Positions 1-6,699 of a stretch of DNA of 12,704 nt are shown here, piece after piece. The notes beneath the pieces were generated by a model. That model did no database searches and was not told the DNA's origin. It saw only the letters and a list, made by a program, of their open reading frames with translations. Both the position numbers and the translations under genes were made by a program. This DNA is from GCA-002715885 sp045561575 (lineage in GTDB: Bacteria; Bacteroidota; Bacteroidia; Flavobacteriales; BACL11): positions 1 through 12,704 of the forward strand of contig JBJKXM010000019.1 in assembly GCA_045561575.1 (NCBI GenBank). The letters are read 5' to 3'. Position 1 is the first letter of the stretch. Each line of letters begins with the position of its first letter.

Positions 1-132
1 GAAATAAATAATTTTTCTAGAAGGGAAGTTACATCTTTTGCTTATCTATCTATTGAAAAAATTTTAGGTTATTCAAAATCAGATTGTATAATTCATTCTA
101 ATCATGAATTAACTAATGACATGATCACTTGA
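1..132 (+). CDS. Partial reading frame resembling the N-terminal domain of PrmC/HemK release-factor methyltransferase; broken at both ends
   Basis: Frame 1 is open from the left edge to a TGA at 130-132 and encodes about 43 residues. The segment REVTSFAYLSIEKILGYSKS followed by DC...HELTND resembles the helical N-terminal domain of Bacteroidota PrmC, which has the pattern E(I/A)xSFxxxLxExxLxxxRxD. PrmC methylates the glutamine of the GGQ motif in peptide-chain release factors. The frame lacks its start (outside the window) and the whole catalytic domain with its NPPY motif. Similarity appears to end at about position 120, and the last residues MIT come from the neighbouring gene read backwards. 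It therefore looks like a gene fragment fused to foreign sequence, not a complete short gene. The family assignment rests on a short weak pattern and could be wrong. That the frame is interrupted is better supported, because the opposite-strand gene also loses homology here. Confidence 0.4.
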   Translation, partial: EINNFSRREVTSFAYLSIEKILGYSKSDCIIHSNHELTNDMIT

Positions 133-804
133 AAATGACAATGCACCTTCATTATCTGCTGTATTTAAAGGATATGGAAATGGAATAGCTTTTTGCCAAT
201 TACCATCAATTTTTGTTGAAAAAAAGAAATCTTCCTGAGGATTTTTACCCTTCTCCTCTACCCTTCTAGTAAATACAATTTTATTATTTTGTGCAGAAAT
301 TGCAGGTCCAATTTCTGACATGTACGTATTTATAGATTCACCAAAATTAACTGGTTCAAATTTTACAGGATTTGACAAAGCGTTTATAGCAAAATCACAA
401 TTTTTAATATAAGAATAAACTTTATTTTCACAGTAATTTGAGTCCAGTTTGCAAACAATATTAAAATAAAATAAAGCTTCAGAATAAAACCCATTTTGAT
501 AAAAATCCATTCCAATTTTTTCAATTCCCTTATAATCATCGGGATTTTCAATATCATAGATATTTAACAAAGATTTTGCAGATGAATAAAAATCTTTTTC
601 TTTTAAATATATATTTGATAAAAGCATAAATGGCTTATCCCACTCTTTATTTTTATCAATAATTTTAAGTAAAATTGTTTTAGACTTTTCAAACTCATTA
701 TTCTTAAATAATTTCACTGCTTTATCATATCTTTTATAATCTCGATTTTGGCAAGTAGAAAAATAATTAGAACAAATAAAAATTATTAATAATAAAATTC
801 TCAT
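109..804 (-). CDS. TPR-PD40 protein of the PorE/OmpA family, truncated at its C-terminus
   Basis: The 231-residue product starts with an export signal (residues 1-18). It ends FSTC|Q, an imperfect lipobox, so it may be a lipoprotein. Residues about 24-130 look like three TPR units (ALFYFNIVCKLDSNYCE is typical). Residues about 150-227 begin a PD40/WD40-like propeller (FGESINT, IGPAISAQNNKIVFTRR, NTADNEGALSFSSD). Full-length family members, such as PorE of the type IX secretion system, continue through more PD40 blades, a carboxypeptidase-regulatory-like domain and a peptidoglycan-binding OmpA domain to over 600 residues. Here the frame turns to HVIS-stop immediately after the conserved SSD, at about position 124, where GK and a beta strand are expected. 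The ATG (802-804) overlaps the queE stop by one base (TAATG), implying translational coupling. The truncation is probably a junction artefact or a recent rearrangement, so the coding capacity past position 124 should not be trusted. Confidence 0.75.
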   Translation of the reverse strand: MRILLLIIFICSNYFSTCQNRDYKRYDKAVKLFKNNEFEKSKTILLKIIDKNKEWDKPFMLLSNIYLKEKDFYSSAKSLLNIYDIENPDDYKGIEKIGMDFYQNGFYSEALFYFNIVCKLDSNYCENKVYSYIKNCDFAINALSNPVKFEPVNFGESINTYMSEIGPAISAQNNKIVFTRRVEEKGKNPQEDFFFSTKIDGNWQKAIPFPYPLNTADNEGALSFSSDHVIS

Positions 805-1436
805 TATGGTAAGTTCATGTATTTATGAGTTTGTAAAGAAATACTCCATTGGATATTATTTGAAACAAAATTTACAATTTCAGGTAATATTTCTTGTTTT
901 TTACTCCATTCAGGCTGTAAAAATAATTTACAAGATTTTTTAACCTTTTTTGATTGTATCTGAGCCCATTTAAAATCATTTTTATTTGAAATAATAACTT
1001 TTAGTTCATTAGCTAAATCTTGTACTTCTTTAATTGGCTTAAGTGTTTTTTTTGGTGACAAACAAATCCAATCAAACTTACCACTTATGTTATAGGCACC
1101 AGATGTTTCTAAGTGGATTTTAAAATTTAATTCCTTTAACCTATGACATAAATAATCAAGGTTCCACATAAGAGGCTCACCTCCTGTTATAACAATAATA
1201 TCAACTGAATTTTTTTGTACTTCTTTAATTATTTTATCCACTTCGGTTAGAGGATGTATTTTAGGATCCCAACTCTCCTTCACATCACACCAATGACAGC
1301 CAACATCACAACCTCCAATTCGCAAAAAGTAAGAACTCTTTCCTGCAAAATAACCTTCTCCTTGAATAGATAAAAAAGATTCCATTAAAGGAAGAATTTG
1401 GCCATTTTTAAGTTTGTCTTCTTGATTTAAATTCAT
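804..1436 (-). CDS. queE: 7-carboxy-7-deazaguanine synthase QueE (radical SAM)
   Basis: QueE converts 6-carboxy-5,6,7,8-tetrahydropterin to 7-carboxy-7-deazaguanine, the ring-forming step of queuosine and 7-deazaguanine synthesis. The 210-residue protein shows the substrate-loop signature SIQGEG (residues 23-28) and the QueE-type cluster motif GGCDVGCHWCD, a CX3CX2C with C43, C47 and C50 binding a 4Fe-4S cluster. It also has TGGEP (84-88) for S-adenosylmethionine binding, and the ending QPEWS...SLQTHKYMNLP that is characteristic of Bacteroidota members. Length is normal. I keep the ATG at 1434-1436 because relatives carry a similar N-terminal stretch of about 17 residues before LPLMESF. An in-frame ATG at 1383-1385 (M18) is the alternative. 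The gene is the first of a two-gene unit with the TPR-PD40 gene and is divergent from ftcD. No queC, queD or queF is visible nearby. Confidence 0.95.
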   Translation of the reverse strand: MNLNQEDKLKNGQILPLMESFLSIQGEGYFAGKSSYFLRIGGCDVGCHWCDVKESWDPKIHPLTEVDKIIKEVQKNSVDIIVITGGEPLMWNLDYLCHRLKELNFKIHLETSGAYNISGKFDWICLSPKKTLKPIKEVQDLANELKVIISNKNDFKWAQIQSKKVKKSCKLFLQPEWSKKQEILPEIVNFVSNNIQWSISLQTHKYMNLP

Positions 1437-1441
1437 TAATA

Positions 1442-1449
1442 CAAAAGTA
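1442..1449 (-). promoter_or_regulatory. Putative -7 box for queE (TACTTTTG)
   Basis: On the minus strand, TACTTTTG matches the Bacteroidota -7 consensus TAnnTTTG exactly. Only five bases separate it from the queE ATG, so transcription would start at or next to the start codon and give a leaderless message, or else the internal ATG is used. No clear -33 TTG is visible at the usual distance. Confidence 0.5.
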
Positions 1450-1479
1450 TATTTTTTAAGTTGATAATAAATAGAATAT

Positions 1480-1487
1480 TATCTTTG
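1480..1487 (+). promoter_or_regulatory. Putative -7 box for ftcD (TATCTTTG)
   Basis: TATCTTTG is a perfect TAnnTTTG match. It ends 18 bases before the ftcD ATG, in the 69-base divergent gap shared with queE. A TTG at 1461-1463 lies 16 bases upstream, a little short of the usual spacing. The region before the ATG is A-rich (AACAAATAATAAATC) with no Shine-Dalgarno sequence, as expected in this phylum. Confidence 0.55.
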
Positions 1488-1505
1488 CTTAACAAATAAT
1501 AAATC

Positions 1506-3203
1506 ATGAAACAACTAATTGAGTGTGTACCTAATATTTCTGAAGGTTCTGATCACAAAAAAATTAATGATATAGCAAATATTGTTGAAACAGTTGATGG
1601 TGTTAAGCTATTAAATATTGATCCAGGAAAAGCAACAAATAGAACTGTAATTACTTTTGTTGGCGAACCAAAAAATGTAATTCTTGCTGCCTACAAATTA
1701 ATAAAAAAAGCTCAAGAGTTATTGGACATGAGTACTCACAAAGGTGAACATCCAAGAATGGGTGCTACAGATGTTTGCCCTCTAGTCCCAATTTCAAATA
1801 TTACGATGGAAGAAGTTACTAAATGGGCTAGGGAATTAGCAAAAATGGTTGGAGAAGATCTCAATATTCCTGTATATTGCTATGAAAATGCAGCATTCAA
1901 AGATGATAGACGAAATCTGGCAAACTGTAGATCTGGAGAATATGAAGGGTTAGAAAAAAAATTTCAGAATAAAAACTGGAAACCAGATTTTGGTCCTGAT
2001 AAATTTACCGATTCAGTAAAAAAATCTGGGGCTACTGCAATATCTGCAAGAGATTTTCTTGTTGCATACAACATAAATCTTAATACAACATCAACTAGAA
2101 AAGCAAATGCTGTCGCTTTTGATATAAGAGAAGCCGGAAGAATAAAGAGAGAAGGGAATAAAATAACTGGAAAAATAATTAATGATAAATTGGGAAATCC
2201 AATGAGGATACCAGGATTATTTAAATGTGTAAAAGGAATAGGGTGGTTTATAGAAGAATATGGTATTGCGCAGATATCATATAATTTAACAGATATTAAT
2301 ATTTCTCCATTACATGAAGTATTTGATAAAACATGCGAGCAAGCAACAAAAAGAGGATTAAGAGTTACAGGATCAGAGTTGGTTGGTCTTGTTCCAAAAA
2401 AAGTTTTAATTGACGCTGGGAAATTTTTCTTAAGAAAACAGAATAGATCTTTAGGTATTAGTGAAAAAGAAATCATAAAAATTGCTATCAAGTCTCTTGG
2501 TCTTGATGAGTTGGCACCTTTTAATGTTAATGAAAGGGTAATTGAGTATATGATTGAAGATAAAAATTCCAATAAACTAATAGATTTATCAATAAAAAAT
2601 TTCGCTTATGAAACATCTAGCGAATCACCTGCCCCAGGTGGAGGTTCAATTTCTGCATATTGTGGAGCAATGGGTGCCGCCTTAGCTACCATGGTTGCTA
2701 ATCTTTCAGCTAATAAAAGAGGATGGGATGATAAATGGGAAGAATATTCAAATTGGGCAGAAAAAGGATTAGCATATCAAGAACAATTATTAGATTTAGT
2801 TGATGAAGACACAAAGGCATTTAATATGATAATGGATGCCTTTAAATTACCAAAAGAGAGTACCTCTGAAAAAGAAAAAAGAAATAATGCAATACAAGAA
2901 GCTACAAAAAATGCTATTCTTACTCCTTTTAAAGTTATGGAAGTTGCATTAAAATCAATGGATGTAATTAAAAAGATGGCAGAAATTGGAAATCCAAATT
3001 CAATAACAGATGCTTGCGTTGCAGGACTATGTGCTCGTACTTCAATTAGGGGAGCTTTTTTAAATGTTCAAATTAACTGTCTAGATTATAATGACAAATC
3101 TTTTGTTGATGAAATCACAACTAAAGGTGAGAAAATTTTAGATAATGCATTAAAACTTGAAGAAGATATTACAGCAATTACAGAAAAAATTATGCAATCC
3201 TAG
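1506..3203 (+). CDS. ftcD: Bifunctional glutamate formimidoyltransferase / formimidoyltetrahydrofolate cyclodeaminase
   Basis: The enzyme moves the formimino group of N-formiminoglutamate, a histidine breakdown product, to tetrahydrofolate. It then deaminates the adduct to 5,10-methenyl-THF, releasing ammonia. The 565-residue protein has the full three-domain order: formiminotransferase N-terminal subdomain (about 1-185, opening IECVPNISEGSD), formiminotransferase C-terminal subdomain (about 186-330), and cyclodeaminase (about 355-560). STHKGEHPRMGATDVCPLVP carries H82, the position of the catalytic histidine in the mammalian enzyme. ESPAPGGGSISAYCGAMGAA (373-392) and DEDTKAFN (433-440) are cyclodeaminase signatures. 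Length and layout match the fused form common in Bacteroidota and animals. No hutH, hutU or hutI is seen in the window, so the rest of the pathway must lie elsewhere. The gene is transcribed alone from its own promoter and overlaps the convergent lpxB by 14 bases. Confidence 0.96.
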   Translation: MKQLIECVPNISEGSDHKKINDIANIVETVDGVKLLNIDPGKATNRTVITFVGEPKNVILAAYKLIKKAQELLDMSTHKGEHPRMGATDVCPLVPISNITMEEVTKWARELAKMVGEDLNIPVYCYENAAFKDDRRNLANCRSGEYEGLEKKFQNKNWKPDFGPDKFTDSVKKSGATAISARDFLVAYNINLNTTSTRKANAVAFDIREAGRIKREGNKITGKIINDKLGNPMRIPGLFKCVKGIGWFIEEYGIAQISYNLTDINISPLHEVFDKTCEQATKRGLRVTGSELVGLVPKKVLIDAGKFFLRKQNRSLGISEKEIIKIAIKSLGLDELAPFNVNERVIEYMIEDKNSNKLIDLSIKNFAYETSSESPAPGGGSISAYCGAMGAALATMVANLSANKRGWDDKWEEYSNWAEKGLAYQEQLLDLVDEDTKAFNMIMDAFKLPKESTSEKEKRNNAIQEATKNAILTPFKVMEVALKSMDVIKKMAEIGNPNSITDACVAGLCARTSIRGAFLNVQINCLDYNDKSFVDEITTKGEKILDNALKLEEDITAITEKIMQS

Positions 3204-4281
3204 CATCTAGAATTTCCTTTGCTATTTCTAATGAAACAGTTTCGCCAGTTTTAAGCTTTTTTCTTAACTCTTCATAATCATCAAGGATATTAATTCTAAA
3301 ATTAGAATCTAAAATATTATTAAGATTTTTAACAATATTTTGAGAATTTAAATCAGATTGAATTAGCTCAACAATTGAATTTTTATCTAAAAGAATATTA
3401 ACTAAACTTATAAACTTAATCTTAACAAATAACTTTGCTAAAATAAAAGACAAAGCAGAAGTTTTATAGCATACAATTTGAGGAATATTTAAAAGAGCTG
3501 CCTCTAATGTTGATGTTCCAGAAGTTACTACAGATGCAACAGAGGATTTAAGAATGGAATATTGATTGTCAAAAATAACTTCAACATCAAATCCAGAAAC
3601 TAAATCTGAATAATATTTTGATGAAAAGCTACTCGAAGCAGATACTACAAAACAATAATCTGAAAAATTTTTAGTTGACTCTAACATTATTGGTAAAATA
3701 TTGTCAATTTCTTGTTTCCTACTTCCTGGAAGCAATGAAATAATTGGTTTATCCCTATTAATCAAATTAAATGAGTTATTTGAAATAAATTCAAATACTG
3801 GATTTCCTAAATATTTAGCATTGACACCTCTTTTCTTGTAATAATCTACCTCAAAAGGGAAAACAACAAACATTTGATCGACATATCTTTTAATCTTATT
3901 AATTCTATTTTCTTTCCATGCCCAAATTTTTGGAGATATATAATAAAATGTTTTGATATTTAATGAGTTTGTAAATTTTGCAATTTCTAAATTAAAACCT
4001 GGATAATCAACAAGTAGAACTAAATCTGGAGCAAAATCAATTATTTTTTGTTTACACTTCTTTAGATTATTTAAAACCTTATATCCATTTTTAAGAACCT
4101 CCCAAAAACCCATATAATTTAATTCATCTATATTTTGATCTATAGATACACCTTCATGTATCAAGTTTTTACCACCCCATGCTTTTATTTGTGTGTTTTT
4201 ATCTTGTATAAATAATTGTTTTGCAATTTGAGAGGCATGTTGGTCTCCTGAACTTTCACCAGTAATAATATATATTTTCAC
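3190..4281 (-). CDS. lpxB: Lipid-A-disaccharide synthase LpxB
   Basis: LpxB is a GT19 glycosyltransferase at the inner face of the cytoplasmic membrane. It joins UDP-2,3-diacylglucosamine to lipid X to form the tetraacyl disaccharide precursor of lipid A. Its 363 residues include the N-terminal signature ITGESSGDQHA (6-16) and LLVDYPGFN with D92, equivalent to the conserved aspartate of GIDAPDFN in E. coli. They also include YYISPKIWAWKENR, the LGNPVFE block, LPGSRKQEI (184-192) and TSGTSTLEA (253-261), the nucleotide-sugar site. The start is a GTG (4279-4281) sharing one base with the TAG stop of the upstream 92-aa gene (TAGTG), so translation is coupled and no nearby ATG is needed. It is the last gene of the surE operon. 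Its stop lies inside the ftcD 3' end (14-base convergent overlap), and no terminator hairpin is evident there. Confidence 0.96.
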   Translation of the reverse strand: MKIYIITGESSGDQHASQIAKQLFIQDKNTQIKAWGGKNLIHEGVSIDQNIDELNYMGFWEVLKNGYKVLNNLKKCKQKIIDFAPDLVLLVDYPGFNLEIAKFTNSLNIKTFYYISPKIWAWKENRINKIKRYVDQMFVVFPFEVDYYKKRGVNAKYLGNPVFEFISNNSFNLINRDKPIISLLPGSRKQEIDNILPIMLESTKNFSDYCFVVSASSSFSSKYYSDLVSGFDVEVIFDNQYSILKSSVASVVTSGTSTLEAALLNIPQIVCYKTSALSFILAKLFVKIKFISLVNILLDKNSIVELIQSDLNSQNIVKNLNNILDSNFRINILDDYEELRKKLKTGETVSLEIAKEILDARIA

Positions 4282-4559
4282 TATATAAACTTTAGATATA
4301 TAACGAGAAAACCATATAAAATTGTAGCACCAAGCACTCCTCTAGCTGCATCATCTCTTCTAGTCTTAATTTTCATAAAGAAAATAACTAGATTGATCAA
4401 AAGAGTTAAACTTATTATATGAGGCAATCTATTACTTTTTGCAACCTCATTTATTGTAATAAACAGATCTAATTCCAAATAGAAAAGGACAAAAACTGAA
4501 AAGGCAATAAAAGGAGCAATTAATCCTACAATTAATCCAATAATAGTCTGATTAATCAT
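4281..4559 (-). CDS. Small three-helix membrane protein between surE and lpxB, function unknown
   Basis: The 92-residue product is almost entirely hydrophobic. Predicted membrane spans lie at about residues 5-27, 45-62 and 72-91. The short charged loop KIKTRRDDAARG before the last span is the most distinctive part and a likely conserved element. It has no signal peptide and no recognisable catalytic motif. It is wedged in the operon: its start overlaps the surE end by 8 bases and its stop shares a base with the lpxB GTG. This argues that it is a real, co-translated gene and not a chance reading frame. Related small membrane proteins are, to my recollection, found between surE and lpxB in other Bacteroidota. 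A role in lipid A or envelope synthesis is inference from position alone. Confidence 0.82.
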   Translation of the reverse strand: MINQTIIGLIVGLIAPFIAFSVFVLFYLELDLFITINEVAKSNRLPHIISLTLLINLVIFFMKIKTRRDDAARGVLGATILYGFLVIYLKFI

Positions 4560-5316
4560 TTAAGATATTATTAACTAAATTTAATTTAGAATAATCAGTA
4601 TGATCGTATTTTACAGGAACTACAGAAATGTAATTTTTATCTAATAAATTTTGATCAGCATCAAGAGCATCGTCTTCATTAATAAAATTACCTGTAAGCC
4701 AGAAATATCTTTTTCCCATTGGGGAAAATCGCTCATCAAAATCTTCAATCCATTTTCCCTTTGCTTGTTTAGCTACTTTTATTCCAATAATTGGTTTGTC
4801 TGAAAATTTAGGTATATTAACATTTAAACAAACATTAGATTTTTTATCAAGCATTTTTCTAACCAAATGTAAAATATAATTATCAGCATGTTTTAATTCT
4901 GCGGTTTCAGAATAATCTAAAATTGAAAAACCTAAAGAAGGGATTCCATGAACAGAAGCTTCAACTGCTGCTGAAACAGTTCCTGAATAAATAACATTTA
5001 CAGAAGCATTTGATCCATGGTTAATTCCAGAAATACATAAATCAGGTTTTCTGTCTAATATTTCTGCCAGGGCAAGCTTAACACAATCAACAGGAGTACC
5101 ACTACAAATAAAATCTATTTGCTTTCCATCATCAACATCAATTTTTTCACAAGTTATTGGTTGATTAATTGTTATTGCATGACTTTGAGCGGATTGAGGA
5201 CTATCTGGCGCAACTACTACAACCTTAGCAATTGGATTAATTAGTTTAACTAAATGCCTAAGACCTTTAGAAAAAATACCATCATCATTAGTAATTAAAA
5301 TAAGTGGTGAACTCAT
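4552..5316 (-). CDS. surE: 5'-nucleotidase / stationary-phase survival protein SurE
   Basis: SurE is a cytoplasmic, divalent-metal-dependent phosphatase that removes phosphate from nucleoside 5'- and 3'-monophosphates and, in some species, short polyphosphate. Numbering from the ATG at 5314-5316, the 254-residue protein shows LITNDDGIFSKGL with metal ligands D11 and D12, APDSPQSAQSHAIT with S42, and ISGINHGSNAS with N99. These correspond to D8, D9, S39 and N95 of the Thermotoga enzyme. SGTPVDCV and SGTVSAAVEA are further family signatures, and the length is normal. A TTG codon directly precedes the ATG in frame, but the ATG is preferred. It is the first gene of the operon surE - membrane protein - lpxB and overlaps the next gene by 8 bases. 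The promoter is shared back-to-back with the zinc peptidase gene. Confidence 0.95.
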   Translation of the reverse strand: MSSPLILITNDDGIFSKGLRHLVKLINPIAKVVVVAPDSPQSAQSHAITINQPITCEKIDVDDGKQIDFICSGTPVDCVKLALAEILDRKPDLCISGINHGSNASVNVIYSGTVSAAVEASVHGIPSLGFSILDYSETAELKHADNYILHLVRKMLDKKSNVCLNVNIPKFSDKPIIGIKVAKQAKGKWIEDFDERFSPMGKRYFWLTGNFINEDDALDADQNLLDKNYISVVPVKYDHTDYSKLNLVNNILND

Positions 5317-5329
5317 CAATTTTTTTTAG

Positions 5330-5337
5330 CAAAACTA
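5330..5337 (-). promoter_or_regulatory. Putative -7 box for the surE operon (TAGTTTTG)
   Basis: The minus strand reads TAGTTTTG, a perfect TAnnTTTG, ending 13 bases before the surE ATG. The -33 position holds a T-rich stretch without a clean TTG. Its upstream region overlaps that of the divergent zinc peptidase promoter, so the two may compete or be co-regulated. Confidence 0.5.
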
Positions 5338-5348
5338 ACATAATTTAC

Positions 5349-5381
5349 TTGTTCATTAAAATAACATTTTTAGTAATTTTG
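5349..5381 (+). promoter_or_regulatory. Putative promoter of the zinc peptidase gene (TTG ... TAATTTTG)
   Basis: TAATTTTG at 5374-5381 is a perfect TAnnTTTG box. A TTG at 5349-5351 lies 22 bases upstream, within the spacing accepted for Bacteroidota -33/-7 promoters. The start codon follows 16 bases later across an A/T-only leader without a Shine-Dalgarno sequence. Confidence 0.6.
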
Positions 5382-5397
5382 CAATAAAAATATATAT

Positions 5398-6078
5398 ATG
5401 ATTTGGATTATAATGATTTTATTTATGGTTGTTGGTGGTTTTGTTAGCAGTCGTCTTAAAAGTAAATTTAAAAAATACAGTAAAATACCTACAAGTTCGG
5501 GTTTTAGTGGTAAAGAAATTGCACAAAAGATGCTAGATGATCATAACATTAATGATGTAAGGATAATTTCAGTGGCTGGTAAATTAACAGACCATTATAA
5601 CCCGCAGGACAAAACTATAAATCTTAGCTCCGATGTATACAATGGCAGACATGTTTCAGCTGCAGCTGTTGCTGCTCATGAATGTGGTCATGCAATTCAG
5701 CATGCAAAGTCATACCAATGGCTACAAATGAGATCTCAAATGGTTCCTGCAGTTAACTTTAGTAATAAATTAATGAGTATGATTATGATCTTAGGATTAA
5801 TTGGAGCAGGAGTTTTGAAAATGTTTCCTTTTACAACAATAATTTTAGTTTTTGTCATTCTGCAAGCCGTAGTTACACTATTTACTTTGGTTACCCTTCC
5901 AGTTGAGTTTGATGCAAGTAGAAGAGCTCTAATATGGCTTAAAAGCTCTAATATTAGTAACGAACAAGAACTTACATATTCTGAAGATGCTTTAAAATGG
6001 GCAGCCAGCACATATGTTGTTGCAGCTTTAGCAGCAGCAGCCTACTTATTATATTATTTAGCTATATTAAGAGACTAA
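5398..6078 (+). CDS. yugP: Membrane zinc metallopeptidase, YugP type (Zn_peptidase_2)
   Basis: The 226-residue integral membrane protein carries AAHECGHAIQH, the HExxH zinc-binding and catalytic motif with H94, E95 and H98. LPVEFDAS contains E170 as the probable third zinc ligand. Membrane spans are predicted at about 1-17, 123-143, 146-168 and 200-223, so the peptidase core sits between an N-terminal anchor and a hydrophobic C-terminal half. This is the layout of B. subtilis YugP (Pfam PF04298), for which no firm substrate is known; processing of membrane proteins is a guess. IINLSSDVYNGRHVSA-type sequence (residues 74-89) before HECGH is also typical. The start ATG follows a good promoter. 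The gene is monocistronic, divergent from surE, and closed by a strong hairpin terminator beginning three bases after the stop. Confidence 0.92.
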   Translation: MIWIIMILFMVVGGFVSSRLKSKFKKYSKIPTSSGFSGKEIAQKMLDDHNINDVRIISVAGKLTDHYNPQDKTINLSSDVYNGRHVSAAAVAAHECGHAIQHAKSYQWLQMRSQMVPAVNFSNKLMSMIMILGLIGAGVLKMFPFTTIILVFVILQAVVTLFTLVTLPVEFDASRRALIWLKSSNISNEQELTYSEDALKWAASTYVVAALAAAAYLLYYLAILRD

Positions 6079-6080
6079 AA

Positions 6081-6108
6081 AAAAAAGCTCTATTTCTAGA
6101 GCTTTTTT
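6081..6108. terminator. Two-way intrinsic terminator
   Basis: A perfect 12-bp stem, AAAAAAGCTCTA / TAGAGCTTTTTT, encloses a 4-base loop (TTTC). On the + strand it is followed by a T run and starts three bases after the zinc peptidase stop. On the - strand a run of ten T (positions 6086 down to 6077) follows the stem, and it lies about 20 bases past the stop of the 65-aa gene. It can serve both convergent genes and is the clearest terminator in the window. Confidence 0.9.
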
Positions 6109-6127
6109 AATTAAATATCAATTGATA

Positions 6128-6325
6128 TTATTTTTTTGTCAAGAATGGTAATCCAGTTCTTGAGTTTTCTTTAACATTGTATCCATCAGGCTTATCGCAA
6201 GCTGTACTTCTTGAATCTTTAGAGAAGAAATAAATTCTTTGTACTCTACCAGTAGATTTTAAAGTAACATCTTTACAGTTTAAGTGATAAGTAGTTCCTT
6301 TTGAATTGTCGTGTGTAAAAGCCAT
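6128..6325 (-). CDS. Conserved small protein of 65 residues, function unknown
   Basis: The product begins MAFTHDNSKGTTYHLNCKDV and ends ENSRTGLPFLTKK. The layout is NSKG-x-x-YxLx-x-KDVTL, a basic strand, RIYFFSKD, PDGYxVxEN, RTGLPFLxKK. I recall the same layout in small proteins of unknown function from several bacterial phyla, so I regard it as a real conserved gene. The composition is ordinary soluble protein, basic, without a signal peptide or membrane span. Two cysteines (C17 and C43) are present but form no metal motif. The gene stands alone. Upstream is a long non-coding region and downstream is the shared terminator. The ATG (6323-6325) is preceded by an A/T-rich leader with no Shine-Dalgarno and no obvious TAnnTTTG box. 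A function cannot be assigned. The KDVTL...YFFSKD strands suggest a small beta fold. Confidence 0.75.
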   Translation of the reverse strand: MAFTHDNSKGTTYHLNCKDVTLKSTGRVQRIYFFSKDSRSTACDKPDGYNVKENSRTGLPFLTKK

Positions 6326-6392
6326 AATATTTGTTTTTATTAATAATTAATTCTTGACTAATATAATAAATTGACATTAATAAAACAAAAAC

Positions 6393-6572
6393 ACTAGATA
6401 AGAAATATAATAATTGTTAATAAGTTAACGTCAAACGTATTTGATAAGATTATATCATTTCAGTTTTTAAATAAAATAATTACTAGATAAGAACATTTTA
6501 AATAATTGATTTTCAAGAACTTACAATTACACTTTTATTTTAATATCTGTATAATTAATTACTAGATAAAGA
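6393..6572 (+). repeat. Three direct copies of ACTAGATAA in the intergenic region
   Basis: ACTAGATAAGAA occurs at 6393-6404 and 6482-6493, and ACTAGATAAAGA at 6561-6572. The spacings of 89 and 79 bases are not a clean helical multiple. The last two share a longer context, ATTACTAGATAA with T/A before. A related CTCTAGATT lies at 6582-6590. The core contains the self-complementary CTAG, which is rare in many bacterial genomes. They could be operator sites for one of the flanking divergent genes. Confidence 0.5.
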
Positions 6573-6691
6573 TCAAAATATCTCTAGATTGGATACGTTA
6601 ATAAGTATATATATTTTTAAAAAAATTAAAATAAATCAAAAAGTCTACAGATTTACAGAATATAACATTAACTAATAATAAGTCGATTTTG

Positions 6692-6699
6692 TATTTTTG
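6692..6699 (+). promoter_or_regulatory. Putative -7 box for the DUF4019-like gene (TATTTTTG)
   Basis: TATTTTTG fits TAnnTTTG and ends only three bases before the ATG at 6703-6705, so the predicted transcript would begin at or near the start codon. No -33 TTG is seen at the expected distance. The match is to an AT-rich pattern and could be chance. Confidence 0.4.

Noticed and set aside
1964..2572. A 202-codon minus-strand reading frame inside ftcD
   Set aside because: It lies wholly inside the formiminotransferase region of a well-conserved gene, and its translation has no recognisable motif. It is a shadow frame.
5317..5319. TTG start for surE one codon before the ATG
   Set aside because: The ATG directly follows and fits the family N-terminus; nothing favours the TTG.
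5736..6011. A 91-codon minus-strand frame inside the zinc peptidase gene
   Set aside because: It is antisense to conserved membrane segments; the hydrophobicity mirrors the real gene. It has no independent support.
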